Part shown: positions 1-6,462 of the stretch, piece by piece
How the letters are laid out: the number at the start of each line of letters is the position of its first letter
How positions within the stretch are numbered: the stretch's first letter is position 1
Assembly: GCA_900543845.1 (NCBI GenBank)
Contig: UQTD01000050.1
Coordinates: 1 to 15,226 of the forward strand
Reading direction: 5' to 3'
Length of the DNA: 15,226 nucleotides
DNA from: an uncultured Collinsella sp.
GTDB lineage: Bacteria > Actinomycetota > Coriobacteriia > Coriobacteriales > Coriobacteriaceae
The notes under the pieces: generated by a model
Database searches by the model: none
What the model saw: only the letters and a program-made list of their open reading frames with translations
What the model was told of the DNA's origin: nothing
Program-made: the position numbers and the translations under genes

Positions 1-223
1 GCTTTCGGGCGGGCAGCGCCGCCGCGTTGAGATTGCCCGCGCCCTGCTGTGCCCGGGCGGCGCGGTGATTCTCGACGAGCCCTTTACCGGCCTGGATGCC
101 GCCGCGCGCGATGTGACGACCAAGGTCGTGCTCGACCTGCTCGACGGCCGCACGCTCTTGCTTGCCACACATGACGTCTCCGACGCTCAGGCCCTCGATA
201 TCTCGGGCATCATCACGCTCTAA
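1..223 (+). CDS. ABC transporter ATP-binding protein, C-terminal part (5' end outside window)
   Basis: Only the last 73 codons are present, read in frame from position 2 to a TAA at 221-223. They begin at the ABC signature LSGGQ, followed by RRRVEIARALL, then Walker B and catalytic glutamate in AVILDEP, the D-loop TGLD, and the switch histidine in LLATHD. Those motifs in that order identify the ATPase subunit of an ABC transporter, which drives substrate transport from the cytoplasmic face of the membrane. The protein ends about 20 residues after the switch histidine, so it has no C-terminal regulatory domain, as in compact importer ATPases of the nitrate/taurine or thiamine type. The substrate cannot be told from this fragment. 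The permease and binding protein, if present, must lie upstream. No obvious terminator follows; the next element is a short repeat at 244. Confidence 0.93.
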   Translation, partial: LSGGQRRRVEIARALLCPGGAVILDEPFTGLDAAARDVTTKVVLDLLDGRTLLLATHDVSDAQALDISGIITL

Positions 224-243
224 ATACTGACTCAGCAACAAAA

Positions 244-270
244 TGATTCGTTTTCCTCCGTCCCTATGGG
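244..270 (-). repeat. 27-bp direct repeat, copy A (GGGACGG-core family)
   Basis: Positions 244-270 match 641-667 at 26 of 27 bases, differing only at 265 (T) against 662 (C). The pair brackets the RelB-like gene and its promoter. Read on the minus strand the element carries the core GGGACGGAGGAAAA, which recurs at 13321-13340. It is marked minus so that the core orientation matches the other family members. Confidence 0.85.
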
Positions 271-276
271 GTCGGG

Positions 277-324
277 TGTGGTATTCTATCTGCGGGGTAA
301 TACTTAGGAATACCAAGTAATACC
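277..324 (+). promoter_or_regulatory. Predicted relB promoter with repeated operator-like units
   Basis: An extended -10 reads TGTGGTATTCT at 277-287; no good -35 is visible, which fits an extended -10 promoter. Around and after the expected start site are near-copies of one unit: GGTATTC (280-286, inverted), GGTAATAC (296-303), GGAATACC (307-314) and GTAATACC (317-324). Clustered short units of this kind are typical operators for ribbon-helix-helix antitoxins of the RelB/DinJ type, which repress their own genes. Binding here is an inference. Confidence 0.5.
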
Positions 325-346
325 AACGCTGCAGAAACAAACTCCG

Positions 347-403
347 GATGCGGGCCAATCGGGTTGCCTTCACAGCCCGTCGCCCAGCCGCGTGGCCCGC
401 ATC
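347..403 (+). promoter_or_regulatory. Long hairpin in the relB 5' leader
   Basis: GATGCGGGCCA (347-357) and TGGCCCGCATC (393-403) form a perfect 11-bp inverted repeat around a 35-nt loop. A smaller CGGG/CCCG pair nests inside (360-363 with 376-379). The structure lies between the predicted promoter and the ribosome binding site at 428-432. No T-run follows, so it is not an intrinsic terminator. It could stabilise the mRNA or regulate translation, or be a leftover repeat. Confidence 0.45.
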
Positions 404-438
404 TATCCGCACTACCGTCGTTTCAAAAAGGAAGCGCC

Positions 439-639
439 ATGGCAGAACACATGACCCCCGTAGTCGCGAAGGTCTTGCCCGAGGAGAAGGCAGCCTTCGC
501 GGCGGCAACCCAGCTCGTGGGCACCACGCCGTCCAACGCCATCCGCATGTTTATCGCCGCGTTCAATCGCTGCGGCACCTTCCCGTTCGACATCTCGCCC
601 AACGGGGCTTTTGGCACTGCGCCCGATTCTCATCAATAA
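439..639 (+). CDS. Solitary RelB/DinJ-family antitoxin-like protein
   Basis: This 66-residue protein has the RelB/DinJ pattern: an N-terminal strand (VVAKVLPEEK) followed by helices with TTPSNAIRMFI and the conserved end of the DNA-binding domain, FPFDIS. In that family the N-terminus forms a ribbon-helix-helix dimer that represses its own promoter, while the C-terminus wraps a RelE/YafQ toxin. Here the C-terminus is short (about 15 residues after FPFDIS), and no toxin gene follows, so it is an orphan or a remnant. ATG at 439 is chosen because AAAGGA (427-432) lies six bases upstream; earlier in-frame starts would run through the leader hairpin. The gene sits between two 27-bp direct repeats, the second starting two bases after the stop codon. 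Confidence 0.75.
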   Translation: MAEHMTPVVAKVLPEEKAAFAAATQLVGTTPSNAIRMFIAAFNRCGTFPFDISPNGAFGTAPDSHQ

Positions 640-640
640 G

Positions 641-667
641 TGATTCGTTTTCCTCCGTCCCCATGGG
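641..667 (-). repeat. 27-bp direct repeat, copy B (GGGACGG-core family)
   Basis: This is the second copy of the repeat at 244-270 (26 of 27 bases identical). It starts one base after the RelB-like stop codon and ends about 20 bp before the promoter of the next gene. Recombination between the two copies would remove the whole antitoxin cassette of about 397 bp. On the minus strand it reads GGGGACGGAGGAAAA, matching the copy at 13321-13340 at 18 of 20 bases. Confidence 0.85.
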
Positions 668-685
668 ATCAGCTCTCTGCCGAGT

Positions 686-717
686 TGTGGTAGAACTAGG
701 GAACGGTTTTGAGGAGG
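686..717 (+). promoter_or_regulatory. Predicted promoter and ribosome binding site of the CPBP gene
   Basis: TGTGGTAGAAC (686-696) is an extended -10 closely resembling the one before the RelB-like gene. A start site near 703 would give a leader of about 20 nt. A strong ribosome binding site, GAGGAGG (711-717), lies five bases before ATG 723. The promoter supports the CPBP gene as a separate unit from the antitoxin. Confidence 0.45.
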
Positions 718-722
718 TTGGC

Positions 723-1634
723 ATGCTCAATGCGATGATTTGGGCGCTTGCCTGTTTTGGCGTCGTCGCTGCCGATATTGCCCTGAGCGTCGTTTTGTTC
801 TCCGCCCTTGGCGTCGCATCGGTGTTCATGGGTTTTTCGATCGATGATCTCGACATCCAATTGCTTCAGGCCGTCGCGCAGACGGCGTCGTTTTTGATGG
901 CGCTGCTGTGGTGGCGTTATCTGTGGCCGCGTTCGTTTATGGCACGCCGGCAAAGCGCGCATCCGCTCGGCGGGGGAGCGCGTGGGGCATGGAAACGCAT
1001 CGCCTGCGTTATCGTGATTGGCCTGGCCCTGCAGGTGGTCGTTGGCTACGTGACCGACGCCGTGCTGTCGCTGTTGCCCGATGCCGCGGCCGACTACAGC
1101 GAGCTTGTCGAGGAAACAGGTATGGGCGACACCAGCTATCTCGCCGTCCTGACTACGGTGCTCGGCGCCCCATTTTGTGAGGAGCTGCTGGTGCGCGGCA
1201 TTATTTTTGAGTTTTCGCTCCGAGCGTTTAATCCGCAGTGCCGCCCACTTTGGAAGCGCCGGCGTCGTGCGAGCGCGCAGGACGGCGCCATGGTGCCCTG
1301 GGCGGCCCCGAGCACGTGGGGTATCGCCGCGGCGATTGTGCTGTAGGCGGCAATCTTCGGTTTTATGCACATGAATTGGGTGCAGGGTTGCTACGCGGGT
1401 GCCGCCGGCCTCATCTTCGGTTGGGTGCTCGTGACGACCGGAAAGCTCCGCTACACGATCCTGCTGCACTTTGCCTTTAACGCCGGGTCGTATCTCATGG
1501 CGTTGCTCTGGTTTGTGAACACGCCGCTCGACGTGGCAATTACGGTCGCTATCGCCGGCGTCATCCTCGTTGAGGCGATGCGCTCGCTGCGCCACGCGTG
1601 TGGGACGGACGCAGCGAGCGTACCGCTGCCCTAG
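723..1634 (+). pseudogene. CPBP-family intramembrane metalloprotease, interrupted by an in-frame amber codon
   Basis: The frame from ATG 723 to TAG 1632-1634 encodes a 303-codon CPBP (Abi/CAAX protease) protein, but codon 208 (1344-1346) is TAG. All three family motifs are intact and in one frame: EELLVR (E153, E154, R158) before the stop, FGFMH (H216) and LHFAFN (H249, N253) after it. The upstream part has several hydrophobic segments, starting with MLNAMIWALACFGVVAADI. CPBP proteins are multi-pass glutamate/histidine metalloproteases; bacterial members are linked to prenyl-protein-like processing, bacteriocin immunity or unknown roles. Termination at codon 208 would remove both downstream motifs and the last membrane segments. 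A single C-to-T change from CAG, or a change from TCG, would explain the stop. A restart at ATG 1365 would give only an 89-residue fragment. A sequencing error or suppression cannot be excluded. The 3' end overlaps the convergent ygiQ stop. Confidence 0.8.
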
Positions 1635-3766
1635 TTGCGACGCCCGCCTCCGTTGGCGCCCTGACGCCCCTGGGCCGCGCGATTGCGGCCTGCGGTGTTC
1701 TGTGCGCGTGACATGCCGCCGTGGCCCTTGTTGCCCTTGGGCCCCTTGCCGCCGGCACTGCCGTGGGCCTTACCGCCCTTCTTGCCGGTGCCATGCCCAC
1801 CGCCAGCAGACGTCTCGCCCGGGCGTGGCGGCACGGGGCGAATCAGGCAATGCTTGGTGTAGCCAATCAGGTCACGACGCCCGGCCTTCTCCAGCGCCTC
1901 GCGCACCAGCTTGTAGTTCTCGGGCTTGCGGTACTGAATGAGCGCACGCTGCATGGCCTTTTCGTGCGGATCACGCGCCACGTAGATCGGCTCCATGGTG
2001 CGCGGGTCCACGCCGGTGTAGTACATGCAGGTCGACATGGTGGACGGGGTGGGGTAGAAGTCCTGCACCTGCTCGGGCATGTAGCCCATGTCGCGCACGG
2101 CTTCGGCAAGGTCCACGGCTTCCTTCATCGTTGAACCGGGGTGGCTCGATATCAGATACGGCACCACGTACTGCTTGAGTCCGTATTCGCGGTTCAAGCG
2201 CTCAAATTTACGGCAGAACGCGTCGTAGACGGCGCGGCTCGGCTTGCCCATCACGGACAGCACCGCATCGCTCACGTGCTCGGGTGCTACGCGTAGCTGG
2301 CCCGAGACATGGTGCTCCAGCAGCTCGCGCAAAAACTCGTCCGAGGCGTCGGCCATGGTGTAGTCAAAGCGGATGCCGCTGCGGACGAAGACCTTTTTGA
2401 CGCCCGGCAGCTGACGCAGGTCGCGCAGCAGCTGCGTGTAGCCGCTCTCGTCGACCACCATGTTCTTGCACACGCTCGGCCACAGGCAGCGCTTGTTCTT
2501 GCACACGCCGTGCTTGAGCTGTTTGTCGCAGGCGGGACGGCTAAAGTTGGCCGTCGGTCCTCCCACGTCGTTGATGTAGCCCTTAAACTCGGGATCGCGC
2601 GTGAGCAGCTCGGCCTCGCGCATGATCGAATCGTGGCTGCGCATCTGCAGCACGCGACCCTGGTGGAAGGTGAGGGCGCAAAACGAGCACTCACCAAAGC
2701 ACCCGCGGTTGGAGCTAATGGAAAACTTGATCTCGGCAAAGGCCGGCACGCCGCCCGCCGCGTCGTAATCGGGATGCCAATCGCGTGCGTAGGGGAGTTC
2801 GGCAACCTCGTCCATCTCGTCGGTGGTGAGCGTCGCCGATGGCGGGTTCTGCACTACATAGACGCTGTTGGGGTAGGGCTCTACCAGGCGGTGTCCGGTG
2901 ATGGGGTCCATATTCTGCTGCTGCACATTGAAGCTGCGCGCGTAGTTGAGCTTGTCGGCGGCAAGGTCGTCCCAGCTGGGCAGCAGGTCGTAGTCGTAGA
3001 CCTCGTCGAGCGAGCCCGTGCGGTAGACGGTGCCGTTGATATAGGTGATCTGATCGACGGGCAGCCCCGCGTCGAGCGCGTCGGCAATCTCGACAATCGC
3101 GTGCTCGCCCATGCCGTAGATGAGGATGTCGGCGCCCGAGTCGAGCAGTACCGAGCGCTTGAGCTTGTCCTGCCAGTAGTCGTAGTGGGCCAGACGGCGT
3201 AGGCTCGCCTCGATGCCGCCGATGATGATGGGGGCGTCCTTGAACGTCTGGCGGATGAGGTTGCCGTAGACTGTGACGGCACGATTGGGGCGGTGACCCT
3301 CCTCGCCACCGGGAGTATAGGCGTCGGTGTGGCGGCGGTGCTTGGTCACCGAATAGTGGTTGACCATGGAGTCCATGTTGCCGGCACTGACGAGAAAGCC
3401 CAGGCGCGGCTCACCGAGCACGCTGATGCTGGCGGGATCGGTCCAGTCGGGCTGGCAGATGATGCCAACCTTGTAGCCGTGCGCGTCGAGGACGCGGCTG
3501 ATGATGGCCATACCAAAGCTAGGGTGGTCCACGTAGGCGTCGCCGCAGATGTAGACAAAGTCGCACTGGTCCCAGCCGCGCGCGTCCATATCGGCGCGGC
3601 TGACGGGGAGGAACTTGTCGCGGCCCGGACGCCAGGGGCGCGTGGGCGCTGATGGGGTATGCGTGGTGTGCCCACCCTGCGCCTTACCGCCGCGCTTTTG
3701 CTGCTGGCCCTGTTTGCCCTGCTGACTGCGCTGGTTGTTCTGAGCGTGCTGAGGCTTTTTTGCCAC
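1631..3766 (-). CDS. ygiQ: YgiQ-family radical SAM protein
   Basis: This 711-residue protein belongs to the YgiQ (UPF0313) family of radical SAM proteins, whose reaction is unknown. It has the family N-terminal domain (DFVYICGDAYVDHPSFG through the IIGGIEASLRR region), then the radical SAM cluster CFGECSFC with cysteines 356, 360 and 363, which should bind a 4Fe-4S cluster and cleave S-adenosylmethionine. The C-terminal family domain runs to about residue 645. Both ends are unusual: roughly 45 N-terminal residues are rich in Gln, Lys and Gly, and about 60 C-terminal residues are Gly/Lys/Arg/Asn-rich and probably disordered. GTG at 3766 is chosen because GGGAGG (3771-3776 on the opposite strand) lies four bases before it, and because extending to the ATG at 3937 would translate a palindromic repeat. 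The gene converges on the CPBP gene with no terminator between them. E. coli YgiQ is of similar length. Confidence 0.92.
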   Translation of the reverse strand: MAKKPQHAQNNQRSQQGKQGQQQKRGGKAQGGHTTHTPSAPTRPWRPGRDKFLPVSRADMDARGWDQCDFVYICGDAYVDHPSFGMAIISRVLDAHGYKVGIICQPDWTDPASISVLGEPRLGFLVSAGNMDSMVNHYSVTKHRRHTDAYTPGGEEGHRPNRAVTVYGNLIRQTFKDAPIIIGGIEASLRRLAHYDYWQDKLKRSVLLDSGADILIYGMGEHAIVEIADALDAGLPVDQITYINGTVYRTGSLDEVYDYDLLPSWDDLAADKLNYARSFNVQQQNMDPITGHRLVEPYPNSVYVVQNPPSATLTTDEMDEVAELPYARDWHPDYDAAGGVPAFAEIKFSISSNRGCFGECSFCALTFHQGRVLQMRSHDSIMREAELLTRDPEFKGYINDVGGPTANFSRPACDKQLKHGVCKNKRCLWPSVCKNMVVDESGYTQLLRDLRQLPGVKKVFVRSGIRFDYTMADASDEFLRELLEHHVSGQLRVAPEHVSDAVLSVMGKPSRAVYDAFCRKFERLNREYGLKQYVVPYLISSHPGSTMKEAVDLAEAVRDMGYMPEQVQDFYPTPSTMSTCMYYTGVDPRTMEPIYVARDPHEKAMQRALIQYRKPENYKLVREALEKAGRRDLIGYTKHCLIRPVPPRPGETSAGGGHGTGKKGGKAHGSAGGKGPKGNKGHGGMSRAQNTAGRNRAAQGRQGANGGGRRN

Positions 3767-3803
3767 GATCCCTCCCGGTGTTTGTATGCTGCACGTAATT
3801 GTA
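3767..3803 (-). promoter_or_regulatory. Predicted ygiQ -10 element and ribosome binding site
   Basis: On the minus strand TACAAT (3798-3803) is a good -10, giving a start near 3791 and a short leader with GGGAGG at 3771-3776. No -35 consensus is seen; that position falls inside the palindrome at 3804-3838, which directly abuts the -10. Confidence 0.4.
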
Positions 3804-3838
3804 ACCAGTCTTTTTGGGACGGGGCTAAAAAGACTGGT
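3804..3838. repeat. REP-like perfect palindrome with GGGACGG core
   Basis: ACCAGTCTTTTT (3804-3815) and AAAAAGACTGGT (3827-3838) are a perfect 12-bp inverted repeat around the 11-nt loop GGGACGGGGCT. It lies between the divergent ygiQ and DUF1275 genes, next to the ygiQ -10. The loop shares the GGGACGGGG core with 12154-12162, and the T-run/A-run next to the loop is also shared. It could act as a terminator-like hairpin or be a dispersed repeat; the absence of a coding gene reading into it favours a repeat. Confidence 0.75.
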
Positions 3839-4019
3839 GGAGTACACGAGCTGGCGGATCGGCGTGTCGATGCGGGTGTCGTTTGTTTCCAGACTGTGTA
3901 TCCCTGTGTCGAAGGGGTCGTCTCGCGCGCACGCCATGTTGTCAATGGGTTACAGTATGAACGGCGGCTATGTTTCCGCCAACGCACGAGAGAGTCGTCA
4001 ACAAGGAGGATGCACGACG

Positions 4020-4736
4020 ATGCAGCGTGCCAAACAGATATCGGAGTCTATTGAGCTGGGCATCATCTTGGCGCTCGCCGGTGGCTTTATGGATGTGTAT
4101 TCGTACATTGGGCGCGACCATGTTTTCGCTAACGCGCAGACGGGCAACATCCTGCTCGTGGGCGTGAGCATCTCGGAGGGCAACTGGGCACTTGCGGGGC
4201 GCTACTTCTTCCCTGTGGTGTCGTTTGCCGTGGGTATTATGCTTGCCGATCTGGTACACGAGCGGTTTGGCAGCGTGATCCACTGGCGTCAGGTGACGGT
4301 GTTCTTTGAAGCCGTCATCTTGCTGGGCGTGAGCTTTATCCCGGGCGGCAATTTCAACCTGCTCGCCAACTGCCTCACCTCGTTTGCCTGCGGTATGCAG
4401 GTCGAGAGCTTTCGCAAGATCCACGGTCACGGCATCGCCACGACTATGTGCATCGGCAATCTGCGTAATGCCTTGCAAAACGTGGACGACTACATCATCA
4501 CCCATAGGCGTGGCTTTTTGGAAAACGGCCTGCTGTACTTTGGCGTGATCTTTACCTTTGTGTTTGGCGCCGTGTTGGGCAACTGGTGTATTGAACGCAT
4601 GGGCCTGCACGCCATCGTCGTAGCGAGCTTGCTGCTGTTTGTCGCGTTTGCCATCATGTTCATCGACCGCGAGCGCGACTTGCGCTTACGCTGGAAGGTT
4701 GCGGCCGAGGCTTGGAAAGAGGGCTGCCGAAAGTAA
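4020..4736 (+). CDS. DUF1275 (YoaK-type) integral membrane protein
   Basis: This 238-residue protein matches the DUF1275/YoaK family: GGFMDVYSYI near residue 21, followed by FANAQTGNI, then ACGMQVESFR and TTMCIGNLRNAL in the second half. Several hydrophobic segments of about 20 residues are visible, consistent with roughly six transmembrane helices; the C-terminus is a charged cytoplasmic-like tail. The family has no proven function, so none is given. ATG at 4020 is chosen for AAGGAGG at 4003-4009, ten bases upstream; the longer frame back to 3786 would begin inside the divergent promoter and palindrome. The 250-bp region upstream shows no convincing plus-strand promoter apart from weak matches near 3939-3956. 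A strong terminator follows the stop, so it is probably a single-gene transcript. Confidence 0.88.
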   Translation: MQRAKQISESIELGIILALAGGFMDVYSYIGRDHVFANAQTGNILLVGVSISEGNWALAGRYFFPVVSFAVGIMLADLVHERFGSVIHWRQVTVFFEAVILLGVSFIPGGNFNLLANCLTSFACGMQVESFRKIHGHGIATTMCIGNLRNALQNVDDYIITHRRGFLENGLLYFGVIFTFVFGAVLGNWCIERMGLHAIVVASLLLFVAFAIMFIDRERDLRLRWKVAAEAWKEGCRK

Positions 4737-4739
4737 CCG

Positions 4740-4778
4740 ATTGCGGCAAAGGGGCTGTTCCTTTGCCGCAATATTTTT
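4740..4778 (+). terminator. Intrinsic terminator after the DUF1275 gene
   Basis: A 13-bp perfect stem, ATTGCGGCAAAGG (4740-4752) with CCTTTGCCGCAAT (4760-4772), closes a 7-nt loop and is followed by a T-run at 4774-4778. It begins three bases after the stop codon. Confidence 0.93.
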
Positions 4779-4787
4779 CATCATCTG

Positions 4788-4859
4788 TTGAAACGCTTTA
4801 ACACTTTTGACGTTCTCACGCGTTTTTTGTTTCAAAAGCGTTAGGATGGGACTTATAGC
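4788..4859 (+). promoter_or_regulatory. Predicted fucO promoter with LacI-type operator-like sites
   Basis: TTGAAACGCTTTAA (4788-4801) has the spaced palindromic form TTnAAnCGnTTnAA centred on CG, which is typical of LacI/GalR-family operators. AACGCTTT (4792-4799) recurs inverted as AAAGCGTT (4835-4842), and CTTTTGA (4804-4810) as TCAAAAG (4832-4838). A moderate promoter, TTCAAA (4831-4836) with TATAGC (4854-4859) at 17-bp spacing, overlaps the downstream copy, so a bound repressor or activator could act there. No LacI-family gene lies in the window. Confidence 0.4.
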
Positions 4860-4901
4860 GCGGGGCGTAATGGATGCCCCGCACACGATGGGAGGCTATC
4901 A

Positions 4902-6068
4902 ATGGCTAATCGTTTCGTTCTCAATACCATCTCTTATCATGGTTCCGGCGCCATCAAGGAGATCCCCGGCGAGCTCCAGCGTCGCGGCTACAAGAAGATC
5001 TTCGTCTGCTCCGACCCCGATCTGGTCAAGTTTGGCGTTACCGCTAAGGTGACCGACGAGCTCGACGCCGCCGGCATCGCTTGGAGCCTCTACTCCGAGA
5101 TCAAGCCCAACCCCACCATCCAGAACGTCAAGGACGGCGTCGAGGCCTTCAAGGCCGCCGAGGCTGACGCTATCGTGACCATCGGTGGCGGCTCCTCCAT
5201 GGACACCGCCAAGGCCATCGGCATCATCATCAACAACCCCGAGTTTGCCGATGTCCGCAGCCTCGAGGGCGTTGCTCCGACTAAGAACCACGCCGTGTTC
5301 ACCATCGCCGTGCCGACGACCGCCGGTACCGCTGCCGAGGTGACCATCAACTACGTCATCACCGACCCCGAGAAAGTCCGCAAGTTCGTGTGCGTCGACA
5401 CCAACGATGCCCCCGAGGTCGCCGTCGTCGACCCCGACATGATGGCCTCCATGCCCGCCGGCCTCACCGCTTCCACCGGCATGGACGCTCTGACCCACGC
5501 CATCGAGGGCTACACCACCAAGGGTGCCTGGGAGCTTTCCGACATGTTCCACTTTGAGGCCATTAAGCTGATCAGCGAGAACCTGCGCGACTCCGTCGCC
5601 GAGGCCAAGTCCGGTCAGCCCGGCTCCGGCCGCGAGGGCATGGCTCTTGGCCAGTATGTCGCCGGCATGGGCTTCTCCAACGTTGGCCTGGGCATCGACC
5701 ACGCCATGGCTCACACCCTGTCCGCTCACTACGACACCCCGCACGGCGTCGCCTGCGCCATGCTGCTGCCGATCGCCATGGAGTTCAACAAGCCGGTTTG
5801 CGCCGAGCGTCTGGCCAAGGTTGCCGTTGCCATGGGTGTTGACACCACGGGCATGAGCACCGACGAGGCCGCCGATGCTGCCATCGCCGCCGTCAAGCAG
5901 CTTTCCGCCGACGTGAACATCCCGCACGTCTGCGAGGCCATGAAGGCTGACGAGATTGAGGTCCTGGCCAAGGACGCCATGGCCGACGCCTGCTTCCCGG
6001 GCAACCCGCGCGAGGCGACGCTCGACGACGTCATCGAGCTCTTCAAGAAGATCTGCCCGGCTGCCTAG
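4902..6068 (+). CDS. fucO: Iron-dependent lactaldehyde reductase / 1,2-propanediol oxidoreductase (FucO)
   Basis: This 388-residue group III iron-dependent alcohol dehydrogenase is close to E. coli FucO across its length, including NNPEFADVRSLEG, PTTAGTAAEVTINYVITD, LGQYVAGMGFSNVGLG and the C-terminal GNPREATL. The NAD-binding GGGSSMDTAK is at 95-104. Metal ligands expected from FucO are present: D195, H199, H267 and H281. FucO reduces L-lactaldehyde to 1,2-propanediol with NADH, regenerating NAD during anaerobic fucose or rhamnose use; related enzymes take other aldehydes, so the substrate is not certain. GGGAGG (4890-4895) is six bases before ATG 4902. Codon use is strongly biased to C-ending codons, suggesting high expression. 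No other fucose, rhamnose or microcompartment gene is nearby, and terminators bracket the gene, so it is a single-gene unit. Confidence 0.93.
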   Translation: MANRFVLNTISYHGSGAIKEIPGELQRRGYKKIFVCSDPDLVKFGVTAKVTDELDAAGIAWSLYSEIKPNPTIQNVKDGVEAFKAAEADAIVTIGGGSSMDTAKAIGIIINNPEFADVRSLEGVAPTKNHAVFTIAVPTTAGTAAEVTINYVITDPEKVRKFVCVDTNDAPEVAVVDPDMMASMPAGLTASTGMDALTHAIEGYTTKGAWELSDMFHFEAIKLISENLRDSVAEAKSGQPGSGREGMALGQYVAGMGFSNVGLGIDHAMAHTLSAHYDTPHGVACAMLLPIAMEFNKPVCAERLAKVAVAMGVDTTGMSTDEAADAAIAAVKQLSADVNIPHVCEAMKADEIEVLAKDAMADACFPGNPREATLDDVIELFKKICPAA

Positions 6069-6121
6069 CCCAGTTTGGTGTTCTTTCGCCTGTAGGCGTA
6101 TGGTCTTTTGACTTGCCGCTG

Positions 6122-6153
6122 GCCCCGCCGCGCTACGCGCGGCGGGGCTTTTT
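6122..6153 (+). terminator. Intrinsic terminator after fucO
   Basis: A perfect 12-bp GC-rich stem, GCCCCGCCGCGC (6122-6133) with GCGCGGCGGGGC (6137-6148), closes a TAC loop and is followed by five Ts (6149-6153). Confidence 0.95.
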
Positions 6154-6228
6154 GTGCCTCGTCGATGCCCCGAGATGGGCAAAACCAAGGCATGCTGCCC
6201 GCTGCGGATAGGTGGTGCACTTCCCAGC

Positions 6229-6462
6229 GTGCATTTTTGGGAGTATTCAGCAAGCTCTTAAAAATGCATAACGTTTTGAATGGCCCGTAGTGGCCCGCAG
6301 ACGCCCATCGACAGCCATTGTGGGCGGGCTATCGATGAGTGGAGGGGGTTGTTACTGAGTTTCTGCTTTGCGACGACCTGCAACACTGCTGTAACCACGT
6401 CGTTTTGTCGTTCGTGATGGGGCCGTTGGGGCCCACGGTGCTGAATACTCCGTTTTTTGCAC
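6229..6462. repeat. 234-bp segment bounded by 24-bp imperfect inverted repeats, in a 520-bp gene-free gap
   Basis: The left end (6229-6252) and the reverse complement of the right end (6439-6462) agree at 18 of 24 bases: both start GTGCA, both end GGAGTATTCAGCA, and the six bases between differ because the A/T run is flipped. Inside is a smaller hairpin, CATCGACAGCC (6306-6316) with GGCTATCGATG (6327-6337), one mismatch. The arms could mark a degenerate MITE-like element; no transposase or target-site duplication is seen. The rest of the gap (6154-6228 and 6463-6672) holds no convincing gene: short open frames of 60-80 codons on both strands lack ribosome binding sites. TAAAAT at 6631-6636 is a possible -10 for the peptidase gene. 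Confidence 0.5.

Noticed and set aside
348..1346. A 332-codon frame starting at 348 ahead of the CPBP gene
   Set aside because: The extra N-terminus overlaps the RelB-like gene in another frame and the repeat at 641. The strong ribosome binding site at 711-717 supports ATG 723.
696..1595. A 299-codon minus-strand frame opposite the CPBP gene
   Set aside because: It has no ribosome binding site or recognisable domain; its composition (His, Arg, Gln) is that of a complementary shadow.
1603..1609. GGGACGG inside the CPBP coding region
   Set aside because: It lacks the flanking A/T runs or CCTCC extension of the intergenic copies, and such a 7-mer is expected a few times by chance in a GC-rich window of this size.
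3939..3956. TTGTCA and TACAGT as a promoter for the DUF1275 gene
   Set aside because: The two hexamers are only six bases apart, far less than the 16-18 needed, and neither has a suitable partner.
4899..6188. A 429-codon open frame on the minus strand opposite fucO
   Set aside because: It is a Gly/Val/His/Asp-rich mirror of a strongly codon-biased gene, with no motif, and it reads through the fucO terminator.
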